DNA of 64,000 nucleotides from Dasypus novemcinctus (GCF_030445035.2 NC_080688.1:66683449-66747448); one strand, 5' to 3'. Numbered from the stretch's first letter, positions 18,691 through 30,510 are shown. Program-made: numbers and translations. Notes: generated from the letters alone by a model not told the origin.

Positions 18691-19545
18691 CCAAAATTCT
18701 GCTGTGATCATTTTTATAAAATACAATCTGATACAATGATTTCTTCCCAAAGACTGGCTGCTGGCTATCCTTGACTCCTCTGCCACATGGCAAGGCACAT
18801 GGTAAGGCAGCATCTGGTGGTCTCTCCCTTCTCTTCTGGGTTTCATTGCTTGCAGCTTCTTCTGTGGTTTTCTCTCTCTTTGTCTGAATTTCATTCTCTT
18901 ATAAAGGACTCCAGTAAGAGGATTAAGACCCACTCTGGGCCATCCCTTAACTGAAGTAACCTCTTCAAAATGTCTTATTTACAATAAGTTTACACCTACA
19001 GGAATGGACTAGCTTTATTTTTTTATTTTCTTATTTTTTAAGGATTTTTAATTTTTTTCTCTCCTCCCTTCCCCTCCCCCCCCCCCATTGTCTGCTCACT
19101 GTCCATTCATTGTGTGTTCTTCTGCATCTTGCTTTCTTGTCAGCGGCACTGGGAATCTGTGTCTCTTTTCGTTGCATCATACTGCTGCATCAGCTCTGTG
19201 TCTCTTTTTGTTGCATCATCTTGCTGCATCAGCTTTCCGTGTATGCGGTGCCACACCTGGGCAGGCTGCACTTTTTTTGCACAGGGTTGCTATCCCTGAG
19301 GGGCACTGTCCTTGCACATGGGGCTCCCCTATGCAGGGGGCACCCCTGCATGGCACGGCACTCCTTGCACACATCAGCACTGTAAATAGGCCAGCTCACC
19401 ACACGGGTCAGGACACCCTGGGTTTGAACCCTGGGCCTCCCATATGGTAGGCAGATGCTCTATCAGTTGAGCCAAGTATGCTTCCCTGGATTAGCTTTAA
19501 GAACATGATTTTCTGGGATCTATACAGTTCCAAACCACCACATAT
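18690..19545 (-). mobile_element. Interspersed repeat family X, copy 1 (split by a SINE)
   Basis: Shares an ordered set of segments with the copies at about 24211-24655 and 30515-30975: TTCTTCCCAAAGACTGGCTG, CCACATGGCAAGGCACATGG, TAACTGAAGTAACCTC, and TACACCTACAGGAATGGA. A DAS SINE interrupts it at 19016-19487, after which it resumes with AGAACATGATTTTCTGGGAT. The layout suggests an antisense MaLR-like LTR, but this is unproven. Confidence 0.6.
19016..19487 (-). mobile_element. DAS-type SINE inside family X copy 1
   Basis: Inverted copy with a poly-T start, C-rich tract and tRNA-like head ending GAGCCAAGTATGCTTCCCTG on the plus strand. Flanking GGACTAGCTTTA and GGATTAGCTTTA form a slightly diverged target-site duplication. 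The body contains an internal duplication of a GTGTCTCTTTTTGTTGCATC-like segment (19160-19230). Confidence 0.88.
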
Positions 19546-19900
19546 GATATATGCATACAATGGAATATATTCAGCTATATAAAGGAATGAATTTTGATGC
19601 ATGCTACATTGCTGTACACTGAAGACATTTTGAACAAAATAAAACACACACTAAAGGAAAAGTATTATATGATCTTAATTATATGAAGTATTAAAATATG
19701 CAAAGTCATAGAGTTAAGAACTATAATACAGTTTATCAGGAGACAGGTGGTAGGGAATGGACAGTTAATACTTAATTGAAGTGATGGAAAAGTTTTGGTA
19801 ATGGATAGTACTGTTACCAAAACTGGAGGCACAATATTGGGAATGTAATTAACACCATTGAATCATTTATTTGAAAGTGGATAAAAATTAAATTTTAGGT
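19546..19900 (+). mobile_element. L1-like 3' fragment
   Basis: CATACAATGGAATATATTCA and the following AAAGGAATGAATTTTGATGC stretch are typical of the segment near the 3' end of old L1 copies. No ORF survives. Confidence 0.6.
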
Positions 19901-20699
19901 TGTATACAGGCATACTTCAGAAATATTGCAGGTTTGGTTCCAGACCACTAAAATAAAGTGAATATCACAATAAAGTGAGGACACAAATTTCTTTGGTTTC
20001 CCTGTACATATAAAAGTTATGTTTACGCTATACTGCAGTCTGTTAAATGTGCAATAGCATTATGTCTAAAAACATACTGTCTTGTTTGATTTGGGCCAAT
20101 TTTTCCTTTTTGTAGCAATTATTTTTTCATAAAAAATTATGGGTACAATTCAAACCTCCTTTTAATTCTATCTAATCATACTTTTTCCCTCCGCTAGAGG
20201 TGACCTTTGATGAAAAATTTGCAAGATTCCTTAAGGCCCTTTTCTTTAATCATGCATCTCCCTAAATAATTTGTAGTAACACTAGTGTTCATTTAAATTT
20301 TGCATTAATGCTCTCCTGCAATGTTTTTCATTCTGCAACTTGCTTTTTTTCACAGTTCTAATGTTGAGATTGATCCATGTTGAGGTATATGGATCTTATT
20401 GCTGGAACTATTGTTCGATAGCTCATCACCTGGATTTTTCTGATAATTGTTCTCCCTGCTTTTAGGAAAGCATCTAGGATGAAGTTGCTAGTAGTTGAAG
20501 TGGAGAAGGAGAGAGATGAGATGGGGGAGAAAAAAAGATGCAGAGAAAAAGGCCATCATGCCTCAAGTACAAACTCATGTTTTTCTTTAGGGTCTTGGAG
20601 ATAGAAAGACCCTGAGTGGTAGCACCCACTGCCCTCTCCTTCCCTTCCCATGCCCATTTTATAGGCAAGCAAAGGGCTAGCGGGAAGGACCTAGGGAGG
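19901..20699. other. Intergenic, unassigned
   Basis: AT-leaning, with no exon seen. The GAAATATTGCAGGTTTGGTT and ATAAAGTGAATATCACAATA words at about 19920-19975 resemble an old DNA-transposon end. Confidence 0.35.
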
Positions 20700-20709
20700 T
20701 CTCTAGACT

Positions 20710-21120
20710 TTTTTTTTTAAGATTTATTTATTTATTTATTTATCTCCCCTTCCCCCCTGGTTATCTGTTCTCTTTGTCTATTTGCTGCTGTCTTCTTTGT
20801 CCGCTTCTGTTGTTGTCAGTGACAGGGGAATCTGTGTTTCTTTTTGTTGCATCATCATGTTGTGTCAGCTCTCTGTGTGTGCGGCACCATTCCTGGGCAG
20901 GCTGCACTTTCTTTCGCACTGGGTGGCTCTCCTTACAGGGCGCACTCCTTGCGTGTGGGGCTCCCCTACGTGGGAACATCCCTGTGTGGCACGGCATCCT
21001 TGGGCGCATCAGCACTGCACTTGGGCCAGCTCCACACGGGTCAAGGAAGCCTGGGGTTTGAACTGTGGACCTCCCATGTGGTAGACAGATGCCCTAACAA
21101 CTGGGCCAAGTCCACCACCC
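20710..21120 (-). mobile_element. DAS-type SINE
   Basis: Inverted copy from the poly-T/AAGATTTATTTATTT tail to the tRNA-like head (GGGCCAAGTCCACC at the right end). A 10-bp target-site duplication, TCTCTAGACT, lies at 20700-20709 and 21121-21130. Confidence 0.92.
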
Positions 21121-21311
21121 TCTCTAGACTCTTAAACCCACGATCTGTGAATGCTCTCCTTTCAAGGACACTCATAGGCAAGTGATCCTTAAGAAACTTA
21201 AGAACAATCAGTGGACAATCCTTGTGTATAATTGAATGGTGAATTTTGGTCATAAATTGATTTTTTCAAAACAGATTGATATTTGTGATAATCTAGTCTT
21301 TTAAGGTAGCT

Positions 21312-21943
21312 GATTGTGGCAGTTTGATATTATTTATGAATTCCAAAAAGAGATATAGATTATGTTTATAAACTGGTCTGTTCCTCTGGGTGTGACACCC
21401 TTTGATTTAAATTCAAAGGTTTTAAGTTTCTTTAATTAAATCAATTCAGGGCCTTTGATTCAACCACATCAGTAGGGCATGGCTCTGGGTTGTGTCCCCA
21501 CCCTTCTTGGGCTATATAAACGGACACTCAATCAGGGAGAACACCAGAGAAGATACTTGGAAGAGAGAGCTCCATAGACACAGCAGAGGAGAGAACTTTG
21601 ATCATGGGGCCCCAGAGAGCTGAGCCATTCACTTGATAATTTACAGCTGACCTTGTGAAGAGACCAGATCAGGAAAGAAATGAGCCCTGGGAAGAAAGAC
21701 AAGCCCTATGCCTGCCTACAGCTGAGATCAGAAGAAGCTGGGACCACAGAGCCTTAAAAGGAAAGAAGAAGGCTGAACCTTTGCAGATATAGGCAGTCAT
21801 CTTTGGTGAGAAAGTACCTCTGATGGTACCTTGACTTGGACTCTTTAGGGCCTTGTAACTGTAAGCTTCTACTCCAAATAAATACCCGTTATAAAAGCCA
21901 ACAGATATCTGGTACTTTGGCTCAGCACCCTTTGGCTGATATA
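21312..21943 (+). mobile_element. MaLR/ERVL-like solo LTR
   Basis: Starts TGTGGCAGTTTGATATTATT. It has a TATA box region (GGGCTATATAAACGG, about 21511), a purine-rich R-like part and CCAAATAAATACCC (polyA signal, about 21875), and ends with a TTATAAAAGCCAACAGATAT-type segment. The order and the tail match MaLR LTRs. No internal sequence or second LTR is seen. Confidence 0.7.
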
Positions 21944-21949
21944 CACTTG

Positions 21950-22230
21950 CTGTGTCTGTTCATCTTCCTTATTTCTTTAGGAGGCACTGGGAACTGAACC
22001 CAAGACTTCCGATGTGGGAAGGAGGAGCCTAATCACTTGAGTCACCTCCGTATCCTGCTTTGTTGTATCTCTCATTGTGTTTTTCTTCTTGTGTCTCTTG
22101 TTGCATCAGCTTGCTGCACCTACCTGTTGCACCAGCTCTCTGTCTTCTTTAGGAGGCACTGGGAACTGAACCAGGGACCTCTCAAGTGGCAGGCAGGAGC
22201 TCAATTGCTTGAGCCACATTTGCTTCCTGA
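21950..22230 (-). mobile_element. Short DAS-type SINE, dimeric
   Basis: Two tRNA-like head units occur in reverse orientation, each carrying AGGAGGCACTGGGAACTGAA and ending in a CTTGAGTCACCTCC or CTTGAGCCACATTTGCTTCC segment. They are joined by a C/T-rich linker of about 100 bp. Related copies lie at about 33340, 44420 and 58606. Confidence 0.75.
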
Positions 22231-22329
22231 CCCTGATTTTTTACAAAGTTACAGAGGTAATGTAATGATGCTGACATGATTAGGTATCTATGTGCCACAA
22301 AATGAACTTTGTTGCCTTCCTTGTATTGT

Positions 22330-23560
22330 ATGCAAAATAAATCAAACTTAATTGTAAAATCTAAAACTATAAAAATTCTAGAAGAAAAGTTAGGAGAATG
22401 TCTTTGTGACCTTGGATTAACCAAGCTTTCTAAGATGTGACAGCAATAGCATGATCCATGAAAGAAAATATTGTGCAACTGGAAAAAGACCTTGACCCAA
22501 AGGGGAGAAAGGTAAAGACAAATGAGTTTATGTGGCTAAGGGACTTCAAAGTGAGTCGGGAGGTCATTCCAGAGGTTACATTTATAGGCATCTCAGCAGG
22601 ATCTCTTTGACTGCCAAAGTAGATACTACCCCAAATAGTGGGACTCGTGAGGGCCCTCGAGACATCCAGATACTATATCAGGACGGGCAGCTCAGGAGTT
22701 TGTTGCCACCAGTGGGCCCTACTTTGGAGTTTATGCTCCCCAGAGTGACAGAGTTGGATTCAGTTGTGGTTTCCCTACATATGGCTCTTCTGTCCTTCTA
22801 TTGGAACCTATAGTTAGTCCTAGAGTTGGTAGGTACAGCCAAGAGACTTAACTTTGGGCTGTCCATGTGCCAGCTGGACCCTGAATCTCAACGGAGTTGC
22901 AATACTTACTCTCCACTTCATTGGTCTTGCCCAGGACAACTAACATGAAGGTGATGATGAACAACTACTGTACCAATGAACTGAGAGTCTACAACTGCAA
23001 GCAAGAGAGTCCCATCCATTAGCCCTATGGGATCACAGCCCCCTCTCAATTAGATGTGGACTGAACATCACCATTGTAGAATCCTCAGGATTGGGGAATG
23101 AATGATGGACTAAAGTAGACTTATGGTATTCTACTGTAGACTTATTGTGATTCTAGAAATGGAAGAAATTATATCATTGATGTGGAGGCATTGGCCACTG
23201 GGGGTTCTGAGGGCAGGGAGAGGGAAAAACAGGTCATTTTTGGGACTTGGGAATTGTCCGGAATGACATTGCAATGACAAATACAGGCCATTATAAATTT
23301 TGCTATAACCTACAGAATTGGGTGGGAGAGAATATAAACTACAACGTAAACTTTAATCCATGCTTAGTGGCAATGCTCCAGAATGTGTTCATCGGTTGCA
23401 TTGAATGTACCTCACTAATGAAGGATGTTGTTAATGGGGGAAAATGTGGGAGGAGTGGAGAGCAGCACAAATGGGAATCCCCTATATTTTTTATGACATT
23501 TGTATAGTCTATGTATCTTTTTTAAAATTTTTAAAAAAATAATAAAAAGTAAAAAAATAG
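22330..23560 (+). mobile_element. L1 3' end: ORF2 tail plus long 3' UTR (copy A)
   Basis: The start (22370-22480) reads as the degraded C-terminal part of L1 ORF2 (TTAGGAGAATGTCTTTGTGA). It passes into a 3' UTR that ends in a G-rich tract, CCTATATTTTTTATGACATT and an A-rich tail near 23520-23555. The same 3' UTR recurs at 33690-34330, 34335-36436 (inverted) and 63605-64000 (inverted). Confidence 0.65.
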
Positions 23561-23564
23561 TGGA

Positions 23565-23720
23565 CCTGATGTGGCTCGAGCAGTTGAGTACCCACCTCCC
23601 ACATGGGAGGTCCCGTGTTCGGTTCCAAGTGCCTCCTAAAGAAAAAACAGACAACAAGCAGACAATGAGCAAAAACAACAAGTAGACAAGGGAGCCATCT
23701 ATGGGAGGGGGGAGGAGAAA
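23565..23720 (+). mobile_element. Short DAS-type SINE
   Basis: A tRNA-like head (GTGGCTCGAGCAGTTGAGTA, GTGTTCGGTTCC B-box-like) is followed by an A-rich AAACAGACAACAAGCAGACA body. It is inserted in L1-derived sequence. Confidence 0.7.
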
Positions 23721-23724
23721 ATAT

Positions 23725-23915
23725 TGATAAACTAGACTTCATCAAAATTAAAAGATTATGCACTTTGAATGACACTTTTAAGATTAGCCCTAGGTTAGGA
23801 GCAAATATTTGAAATAAATTTTTGATATAATGGACTTGTATACCCAAAACTGAATTGCATTTCTATATACCAGCAACAAAGAATCACAGAAGAAAATTTT
23901 AAAAGTTAAAAGAGT
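23725..23915 (+). mobile_element. L1 ORF2 fragment
   Basis: GATAAACTAGACTTCATCAA and the following segment are the usual L1 ORF2 C-terminal region. It is broken. Confidence 0.65.
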
Positions 23916-23917
23916 CT

Positions 23918-24822
23918 TGTTGAGGATTGAATCATGTCCTCCACAAAAGGCATGTTCAGGTCCAAAGCCGTGGTCCTGTGTGTGTGAATCCATTTGAAAA
24001 TAAGACCTTTGAAGATGTTATTAGTTAAGGTATGCCCAAACTGAATGAGGGTGGGCCTTAATCCAAGGTGGCTGAAGCCCTTATAGGCAAAGAACATTGG
24101 ACACAGAAAATGGAAGCCATGGGGAGCTGCCAGAAGCTAGAAATCAACAGAACCTGGAAGGGAAGGAGAAAACACTGCCATGTGCATTGCTCTATGGCAG
24201 ACAAGCCAAGTATTTTAGCTTCTTAGGCTGCTCAAGCCAATTTACCATAAAATGGGTGAACTTAAACAACTGGTATTTATTAGTTTACCATTTTGAGGCT
24301 GAAAGAAAATCCAAATCAAGGTGTCATCAAGACAATGCTTTCTCCCCAAAGACTGTGATGTTCTGGGGCTGACTGCCAGTGATACTCATGCCTTAGCTCG
24401 TCACATGGCAATGCACATGGTGGTGTCTCCTGGTATCTCTCTTCTCTTCTAGGTTCAGCTTCTTGCCTCCTGTGGCTTTTGCTCTGTCTGTCTGCTTTTC
24501 ATTTTTCCTGTAAGGATTCAAGTAATAGGATTAAGAACCATCGTGACTGGGCTGGGCCACATCTTAACTGAAGTAACCTCATCAAAAGGTCCTACTTACA
24601 ATGAGTTTACACTCACAGGAATGGAATAAATTTGTTTTTTTTTTGGGGGGGGGGTACATGCAGCTTTAAATCATCTCACCAAGAAACACTAAAAATTGCC
24701 AGCCAGCCAGAAGATACTGGCCCTGGGGAAACGATGCTTTCTAGCCTCTGAAACTATGAGCCAATCAATTCCTGTTGTTAAGCCAACATGTTGCATGGTA
24801 TTTGTTTTTTCTGTCAGGAAAT
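23918..24822 (+). mobile_element. MLT1-type MaLR LTR, split by another repeat
   Basis: Starts TGTTGAGGATTGAATCATGT. It shows the MLT1 order of landmarks (GACCTTTGAAGATGTTATTA, GGGTGGGCCTTAATCCAA, AACACTGCCATGTGCATTGC) and, after a family X insertion at 24211-24655, resumes with GCCTCTGAAACTATGAGCCA and CTGTTGTTAAGCCAACATG. The MLT1 assignment rests on my knowledge of the consensus. Confidence 0.7.
24211..24655 (-). mobile_element. Interspersed repeat family X, copy 2
   Basis: Colinear with the copies at 18690 and 30515: CAAGGTGTCATCAAGACAAT, TCACATGGCAATGCACATGG, GACTGGGCTGGGCCACATCT, and TACACTCACAGGAATGGAAT. It lies inside an MLT1 LTR, so it is younger than that LTR. Confidence 0.6.
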
Positions 24823-24839
24823 TAAAACAAGTATCAAAA

Positions 24840-25980
24840 ACATGAAATAATAAATTTAAAATATGTTTAATATTTGCACACTAGAAACTTGAAAACATTG
24901 ATATAGAATTTTTTAAAGATCCAAATAAGTAGGTATATCATGTTCCTGGATCTCAGCATTGTTAAATTTTCTGTTCTCCACAAATTGATCTAGGTTCATG
25001 GCAATCCCAATCAAAATCCTGTCAGGCTTCATTGTAGAAATTAGCAAGCTGATTTTAAAATGTGTATGGGAATACAAAGGTCATAAAAGAGTAAAGGCAA
25101 TTTTGAAGAAGAAAAATAAAGTAGGGATTTCTTCAAAATATGATTTCAAGGCTTACTATAAAGCTACACAAATCAAGAAAGGGGATGTTGCTATAGGAAT
25201 AGATATAGAGAAGCGGACATGGCTCAACGGATAGAGGGTCTGCCTACCACATAGAGGTTCCAGGGTTTGATACTCAGGGTCTCCTGACCCGTGTAGTGAA
25301 CTGGTCCATGTGCAGTGCTGCCACACACAAGGGGTGCCATGTTATGCAGGGGTGCCCCCGCATAGGGGTGCTCCACGTGCAAGAGTGCACCCTGCAAGGA
25401 GAGCCACCCCACGTGAGAGAAAGCACAGCCTGCCCAGGAGTGGCACTGCACACATGGAGAGCTGACACAGCAAGATTGTGCAACAAAAAAGAGATGCAGT
25501 TTCCTGGTGCCACTAATAATGCAAGTGGATGCAGAAGAACACACAGTGAATGGACACAGAGAGCAGACAATGGGGGGAGGGAGGGGAGATAAATAAATAA
25601 AATAAATCTTAAAAAAAAAGAAAAACAAGAATAGATACAGACATCAAGGGAACAGGATAGAATCCAGAAAAAGATCCACAAAGAAAGATGCCACAGTAAT
25701 TCAGTGGGTAAAGGATAGTCTCTTCAAAAAATTTTGTTAGAACAACTGGCTGTCTATTTTTTAAAAAAAGAAGAAGAAGAAGAAAGAGCTGTGACCTTTC
25801 ACATCATACACAAAAATCAACTTGAAGTGGTCATGCACCAAAATGTAATAGCCAAGTCCATAAAACTTCCAGAGGAAAATAGAAGACACATAAATGGGCA
25901 AATTGGGCAAAAATTGGGCAAAATCAATGCACTCCTAAAAAGACTATTTTGTCCAGAAAGAGATCTGACCAAATAGAAGT
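24840..25980 (+). mobile_element. L1 ORF2 fragment, interrupted by a SINE
   Basis: Around 24998-25230 a frame reads the L1 ORF2 segment AIPIKILSGF, then CVWEYKGHKR, DFKAYYKAT. After the SINE at 25210-25626, L1-like sequence resumes (TCCAGAAAAAGATCCACAAA) to about 25980. All frames are broken. Confidence 0.75.
25210..25626 (+). mobile_element. DAS-type SINE, diverged head
   Basis: The head differs from most copies here (GCGGACATGGCTCAACGGAT, TAGAGGTTCCAGGGTTTGAT). Flanking AGGAATAGATATAG and AAGAATAGATACAG form a diverged target-site duplication. It is older by divergence than the 17447 and 60939 copies. Confidence 0.85.
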
Positions 25981-26148
25981 TTCTTTTTCATTTATTACAC
26001 GTTCAGTTCCTGTCTCCCTCCCTGAGCAGATGTTTAGAGACACTAACAAGTCTCATGAAATAGTCATTTAAAATTATTTATGATGGTGACTTGTTTTGGT
26101 TATTTTATGGTGGCTTTTATTCTATGCCTGGTCTCCCACCACAGACCC

Positions 26149-27138
26149 TGTGGTAGCAGAATGGCCCCCCAAATATATCCACATCCTGGAAACTTGGACT
26201 TTGCAGATGTAATTAAGATTATGGAGTTTTAAACAGGAAGATTATCTTGCATTATTCAGGTAGGCTCAGTCTAATTACTTGAACATTTAAAAGCAGAGAA
26301 CTTTTGCTGCCTGGAGGTAGAAGAGATATGGCAGAAGGAGAAGTTAGAGATTCAAAATATAAGAAGAATTTGGGAAGTGGACTTGGCCCAGTGAATAGGA
26401 CATGCGTCTACCACAGGGGAGGTCCGCGGTTCAAACCCCGGGCCTCCTTGACCCGTGTGGAGCAGGCCCACGTGCAGTGCTGATGCGCTCAAGGAGTGCC
26501 ATGCCATGCAGGGGTGTCCCCCGCGTAGGAGAACTCCATGTGCTAGGAGTGCGCCCCATAAGGAGAGCCGCCCAGTGCGAAAGAAAGTTCAGCCTGCCCA
26601 GGAATGGCGCTGCACACATGGAGAGCAGACACAGCAAGATGATGCAACAAAAAGAAACAGATTCTTGTGCCACTGACAACAACAGAAGTGGACAAAGAAG
26701 AACACACAGCAAATGGACACAGAGAGCAGACAACAGGGGGACTGGGGGGGGGGTGAGGAAGGGGAGAGAAATAAATTTTAAAAAATAAAAATCTTAAAAA
26801 AACAACAACAACAAAGTATAAGAAGAATTTTCCATGCTGCTGTTGGCTTGAAGATGAAGGAGTCACATGTCTAGGAAGTAAGTATTCCAGTCCTACAACC
26901 AAAAAGAACTGAATGCTGCCAATAACCTAAATGAGACTGGAAGTGAATTCTTTCCTAAACCTCCAGATAAAGAGCCCAGCCCGGCTGACACCTTAACTTC
27001 AGTTGTGTGCAATCCTAAACAGAGGATCCATGCCATGCTGGATTTCTGACCTACAGAAACTATGAAATAATAAACCTGTGTTGCTTTAAGTCACTGGGTT
27101 TGTGGTAATTTGCTATGTGGCCATGGAAAACTATTACA
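26149..27138 (+). mobile_element. MLT1-type MaLR LTR carrying a SINE
   Basis: Starts TGTGGTAGCAGAATGGCCCC. It shows GACTTTGCAGATGTAATTAA, then after the SINE (26372-26812) CTACAGAAACTATGAAATAA with AATAATAAACC as polyA signal, and ends GGAAAACTATTACA. Flanking GACCC and GATCC give a 4/5 match to a 5-bp target-site duplication. Confidence 0.75.
26372..26812 (+). mobile_element. DAS-type SINE
   Basis: A long target-site duplication (18 bp, AAAATATAAGAAGAATTT versus AAAGTATAAGAAGAATTT, one mismatch) lies at 26354-26371 and 26813-26830. The head carries GCGGTTCAAACCCCGGG, an excellent B box. The insertion is in an MLT1 LTR. Confidence 0.93.
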
Positions 27139-27619
27139 GATCCCCACCCCTTAATATCCATACTTCTTCTCACACTCAGACTCCTGAGGAAGAACGGATG
27201 AAGCAGCTTTCTACTCTGTCTCTTTTTTTCCTGCTTACTTCCTCTGTATTCTAAAAGTATTGAGTTGGTCTGTCCCTTTGGTCTGGTGGTATTTTCCCCC
27301 CTCCTACTGCTGATCCCGCCACAAGCCCTAAGCCCAATCTCTGGGCTGGAAGCTGAACGCTGATTGTGAATATGGAATTTAATAAAAATACAGGTGCATG
27401 TTTTTGCCCCTCAAAGTCCATCTGTAAATATAACCTTGACTCCTACAATCTGCACACTCCAGATTACGTTCAAGCTCCAGATTCTAAAGTCCTAGGACCT
27501 AGAAGTGAGAGAAAAGGTCTCTGTGCATTAAAACAAAACAAAAAAACCCCTCTGTGTCCTTCATAAAATTTTCCTTGATTATTTCTTTTGCTCTTCCTCA
27601 AGCTGCTAAGTAAAATATA
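27139..27619. other. Intergenic, unassigned
   Basis: No exon or named repeat was seen. Confidence 0.35.
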
Positions 27620-28050
27620 ATGGTTGTCTGCACCGGATATTGCCAGGAGGGACCCCTTTCCAAGAAAGGATTTTCCAGGAGACAAAAACAATTGACCTGC
27701 AGGGTCTTTCCAAGAAAATGGAACACACCCTACAGAATTGCAGATAAGCAACCCTGGTAATAAATAAGTTTTGGTCCAGGAAAGATACCTTATCAGAATG
27801 GTCACACCATACTAAACAATATGTATCTGTTCCGAGTTTTGTAAGACCCTCCTATAGTAAAATGGAAATTTAACATCAGTCCTTGCTTTCACGATTGCTT
27901 CCATATTTGCCTTACATAAATTTCCCTTTTCCACTCTCGGCAGAGCTCCTTTCCTTGTGCAGTCTGGATGCTGCCCAATTCATGAAGAGTGAACTGCTCA
28001 AACTCCCATAGATAATACCTTGTCTAATATTTCATTTTAACACTGCCATC
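27620..28050 (+). mobile_element. Candidate retroviral LTR
   Basis: The right half is LTR-like: ACATAAATTTCCCTTTTCC, then TCGGCAGAGCTCCTTTCCTT, GTGCAGTCTGGATGCTGCCC and AATTCATGAAGAG, which recalls the R-U5 part of class I LTRs. The boundaries are uncertain. Confidence 0.4.
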
Positions 28051-28364
28051 ACAGGCCACATAGCACATCTTTATCTGTTGTCTATTGTGTTCATCTGTTA
28101 GCAGTTTCAGGCATCAGTCAGTTGTTTGCTTACTTAAAAGATCCCTGAGATGGACTATATCCGCGTAAACTGCATGGGGATAATTGTGTCCACCTGTGTA
28201 TCTCCGAGCATAATGCTGTGCATATGGCAGGGGCTAAATCAGTATCTTTGTAATTTCCTATGTGCAAATAGAGGGTTTTCTGGACTATTCTAAATGGCTA
28301 GACAGAAACAAAGGAATTTGGTGCTTAGGCCAACAGTTTATGTTGCTTATATCTGCAGCAATGC

Positions 28365-28729
28365 CTGTTGCCGTTGTCTGCTCTCGGTGTCCACTTGCTG
28401 TGTGTTCTTTTGTGTCTGCTTGCACCCTTGGTGGCACCAGGAAACTGCATCTCTTTTTTGTTACTTCATCTTGCTGCGTCAACTCTCTGTGTGTGCGGTG
28501 CCACTCCTGGGTGGGCTGCGCTTTTTTTCACACGTGGCAGCTCTCCTTGCAGGGTGCACTCCTTGCATGTGGGGCACCCCGGCACGCGACGGGCACAGCA
28601 TTCCTTGCACAGGGCAGCTCTGTGCGTGGGCCAGCCCACCACACGGGTCAGGAGGCCCTGGGTTTTGAACCCTGGACCCTCCCGTATTGTAGGCGGACGC
28701 TATATCAGTTGAGCCATGTCTGCTTCCTC
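28365..28729 (-). mobile_element. DAS-type SINE lacking its A-rich tail
   Basis: Inverted copy from GTTGTCTGCTCTCGGTGTCC to the head (GAGCCATGTCTGCTTCCTC). The usual poly-T start and G/C-rich tract are missing on the left, so it is truncated there. The 188-residue frame through it is antisense SINE reading. Confidence 0.85.
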
Positions 28730-28739
28730 AGAACAAGTT

Positions 28740-30510
28740 TTAGATCAAAGCTGGCTATCAGCCAGCTCTGCCCCACCATCTACTATCTCCCAATGCTGTG
28801 TCCTTCCTGGGAAATGCACACCCTATAGCAAGGGACAGCCCTTCCCAGTGTCTTGGAGTTTGAGAGGTCTTCGATACCTCAAATGGTGATTTTCCAGAGA
28901 TATAATTTATATGTTAAATCTGGCTTGTGGAGAATGTGTTTTTGGAGAGAGGGTAGGTGGTGAACACTTTCCATATTTTATTTTAACCTGTCAAATCTCC
29001 TTAGTATCTAGCAGACCATGCTATCCTCTTAAGAACTGTGGGTCCACTTGGGCTAGGCTTGGCTTGGGGGTGAAAAAAGTTGGAGAAAGCTCAAGTCCCT
29101 CACACTCCCTCAGCTCCTGTGGCACCAGGGTCACCACATTGGGAGTGAGTTCTGCACCTCCCGCTGCACAACAAACCCCTGGCTGTATGTTTTTGTCTTT
29201 CAGGGATGCATGCCAGCACAAAGAAGGCTCTTGCAGTAGGAAGTGGATCTATCACCACGAGAACTGCGGACCCCAGGACCGGCGATTTTCTGTGGCGGCT
29301 TGGACACTGAGTCCATGTAGTTTATGCCGCGCTTCAGCCCGCATTGCCAGCTCATTCTCAGGTTCAGCCAGAAAAGTGGAGATTCTCAGGAAACAGGCTA
29401 CGGTGCATGCTGCGACACCCATGCAGTAAGAAACTCAGTGTAACTGGAGGGACAATATGAAATCCAGCAATTTCAATAATCCTTTAAAAGTACCTTCATT
29501 AATAAAAGAATGCAAATTTCAGGAAAATCTGACCTAGTCTGAAGGAATCAAAGGAATTATTGAGCTAAATTTTGAAAGATGATTGGGAGTTATTCAGAGG
29601 GATTTTGTGGGCTGAAGGATAGCCTAGACAGAAGAATATCATGAACAAGAAGTAGAGGTGCCAAACAGCATGCACATGTGCTAGAAAAAGTGGCAACCAT
29701 CACAAACAGGTCTGGACATAATGAACTACCCTTTCAATTAGGGAAAGTTTTCTATCATTGTAGGAAACTGCTTACCAGTCAAGTTCCCAGACAGCAGCCA
29801 AAGGCCAACCTGGCAAGCAGCTCTTTGTAAGGTTAGGCAGTCATGGGTCTACAAGGTTAAGTCTTTTCAGCACACTGTGTCATTTGCTGATATGCTTGTC
29901 AAGACACAAAGGCAACAACTGATGTGCCATGCTCTCTTAAGGCTATAATTTCTATAAATTAGCATTTCCAAATCTTTTTTAATATGCCTATTTCAGATTC
30001 TGTATCTGCACTTACTTACATTTTTATTCCATTACCTGAATTGCTTCTCTAGTTTTCTGACCTTAAAGTCGTATCCCCCAGTTTCTTTCTTTTCTTCTAA
30101 AATTTTAGTTTTTTCTCTCATCCTATCTTTTCTGTCTGTCCAAACCTCCCCGCAATGTTTTTTTCAATTGCAATTTGGCAAAATACTTATTTTCATTTAC
30201 TGCAAATAGCTTATTTGTGTAGCCTGAAAGAAACAAAGAAAATACAGACTTACCTAGTTTTCAGGAGGGGTTTCAGGTGGGGTTACTCTGAACCCCACCC
30301 CAGCCTAAACCCATACCTTGTGGGTGAGGACTCCAGGGAGAGAAGTGGAAAGGACACCTTCTTTCCCAGCTGGATGAAGATGCAGAGGTGGGGCCTGGAG
30401 AGAAGAATGGTTTGTTGGCAGAAGGGCAGATCCAGTGGATGTAGGGAGAGAACCTGGATTTGCTGCCAGGGCTGGAGTATGCATTGACTGATGAATGGTC
30501 TGAGCTGTCT
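28740..30510. other. Intergenic; candidate orphan exon at 29204-29425
   Basis: Most of this shows no repeat I recognise. A segment at about 29204-29425 has a good acceptor (TTTTTGTCTTTCAG), CpGs unlike its neighbours, no stop in one frame for 73 codons, and a donor-like GCA GTAAGAA. A plus-strand frame is open across 28911-29429 (172 codons). I recognise no protein in it. Confidence 0.35.

Noticed and set aside
28262-28828. 188-codon frame rich in Cys, Leu and Ser
   Set aside because: It is an antisense reading of a DAS SINE. The same pseudo-peptide appears at 15300, 17504, 20844, 25274, 26431, 37887, 46648, 49440 and 61000, always within SINEs.
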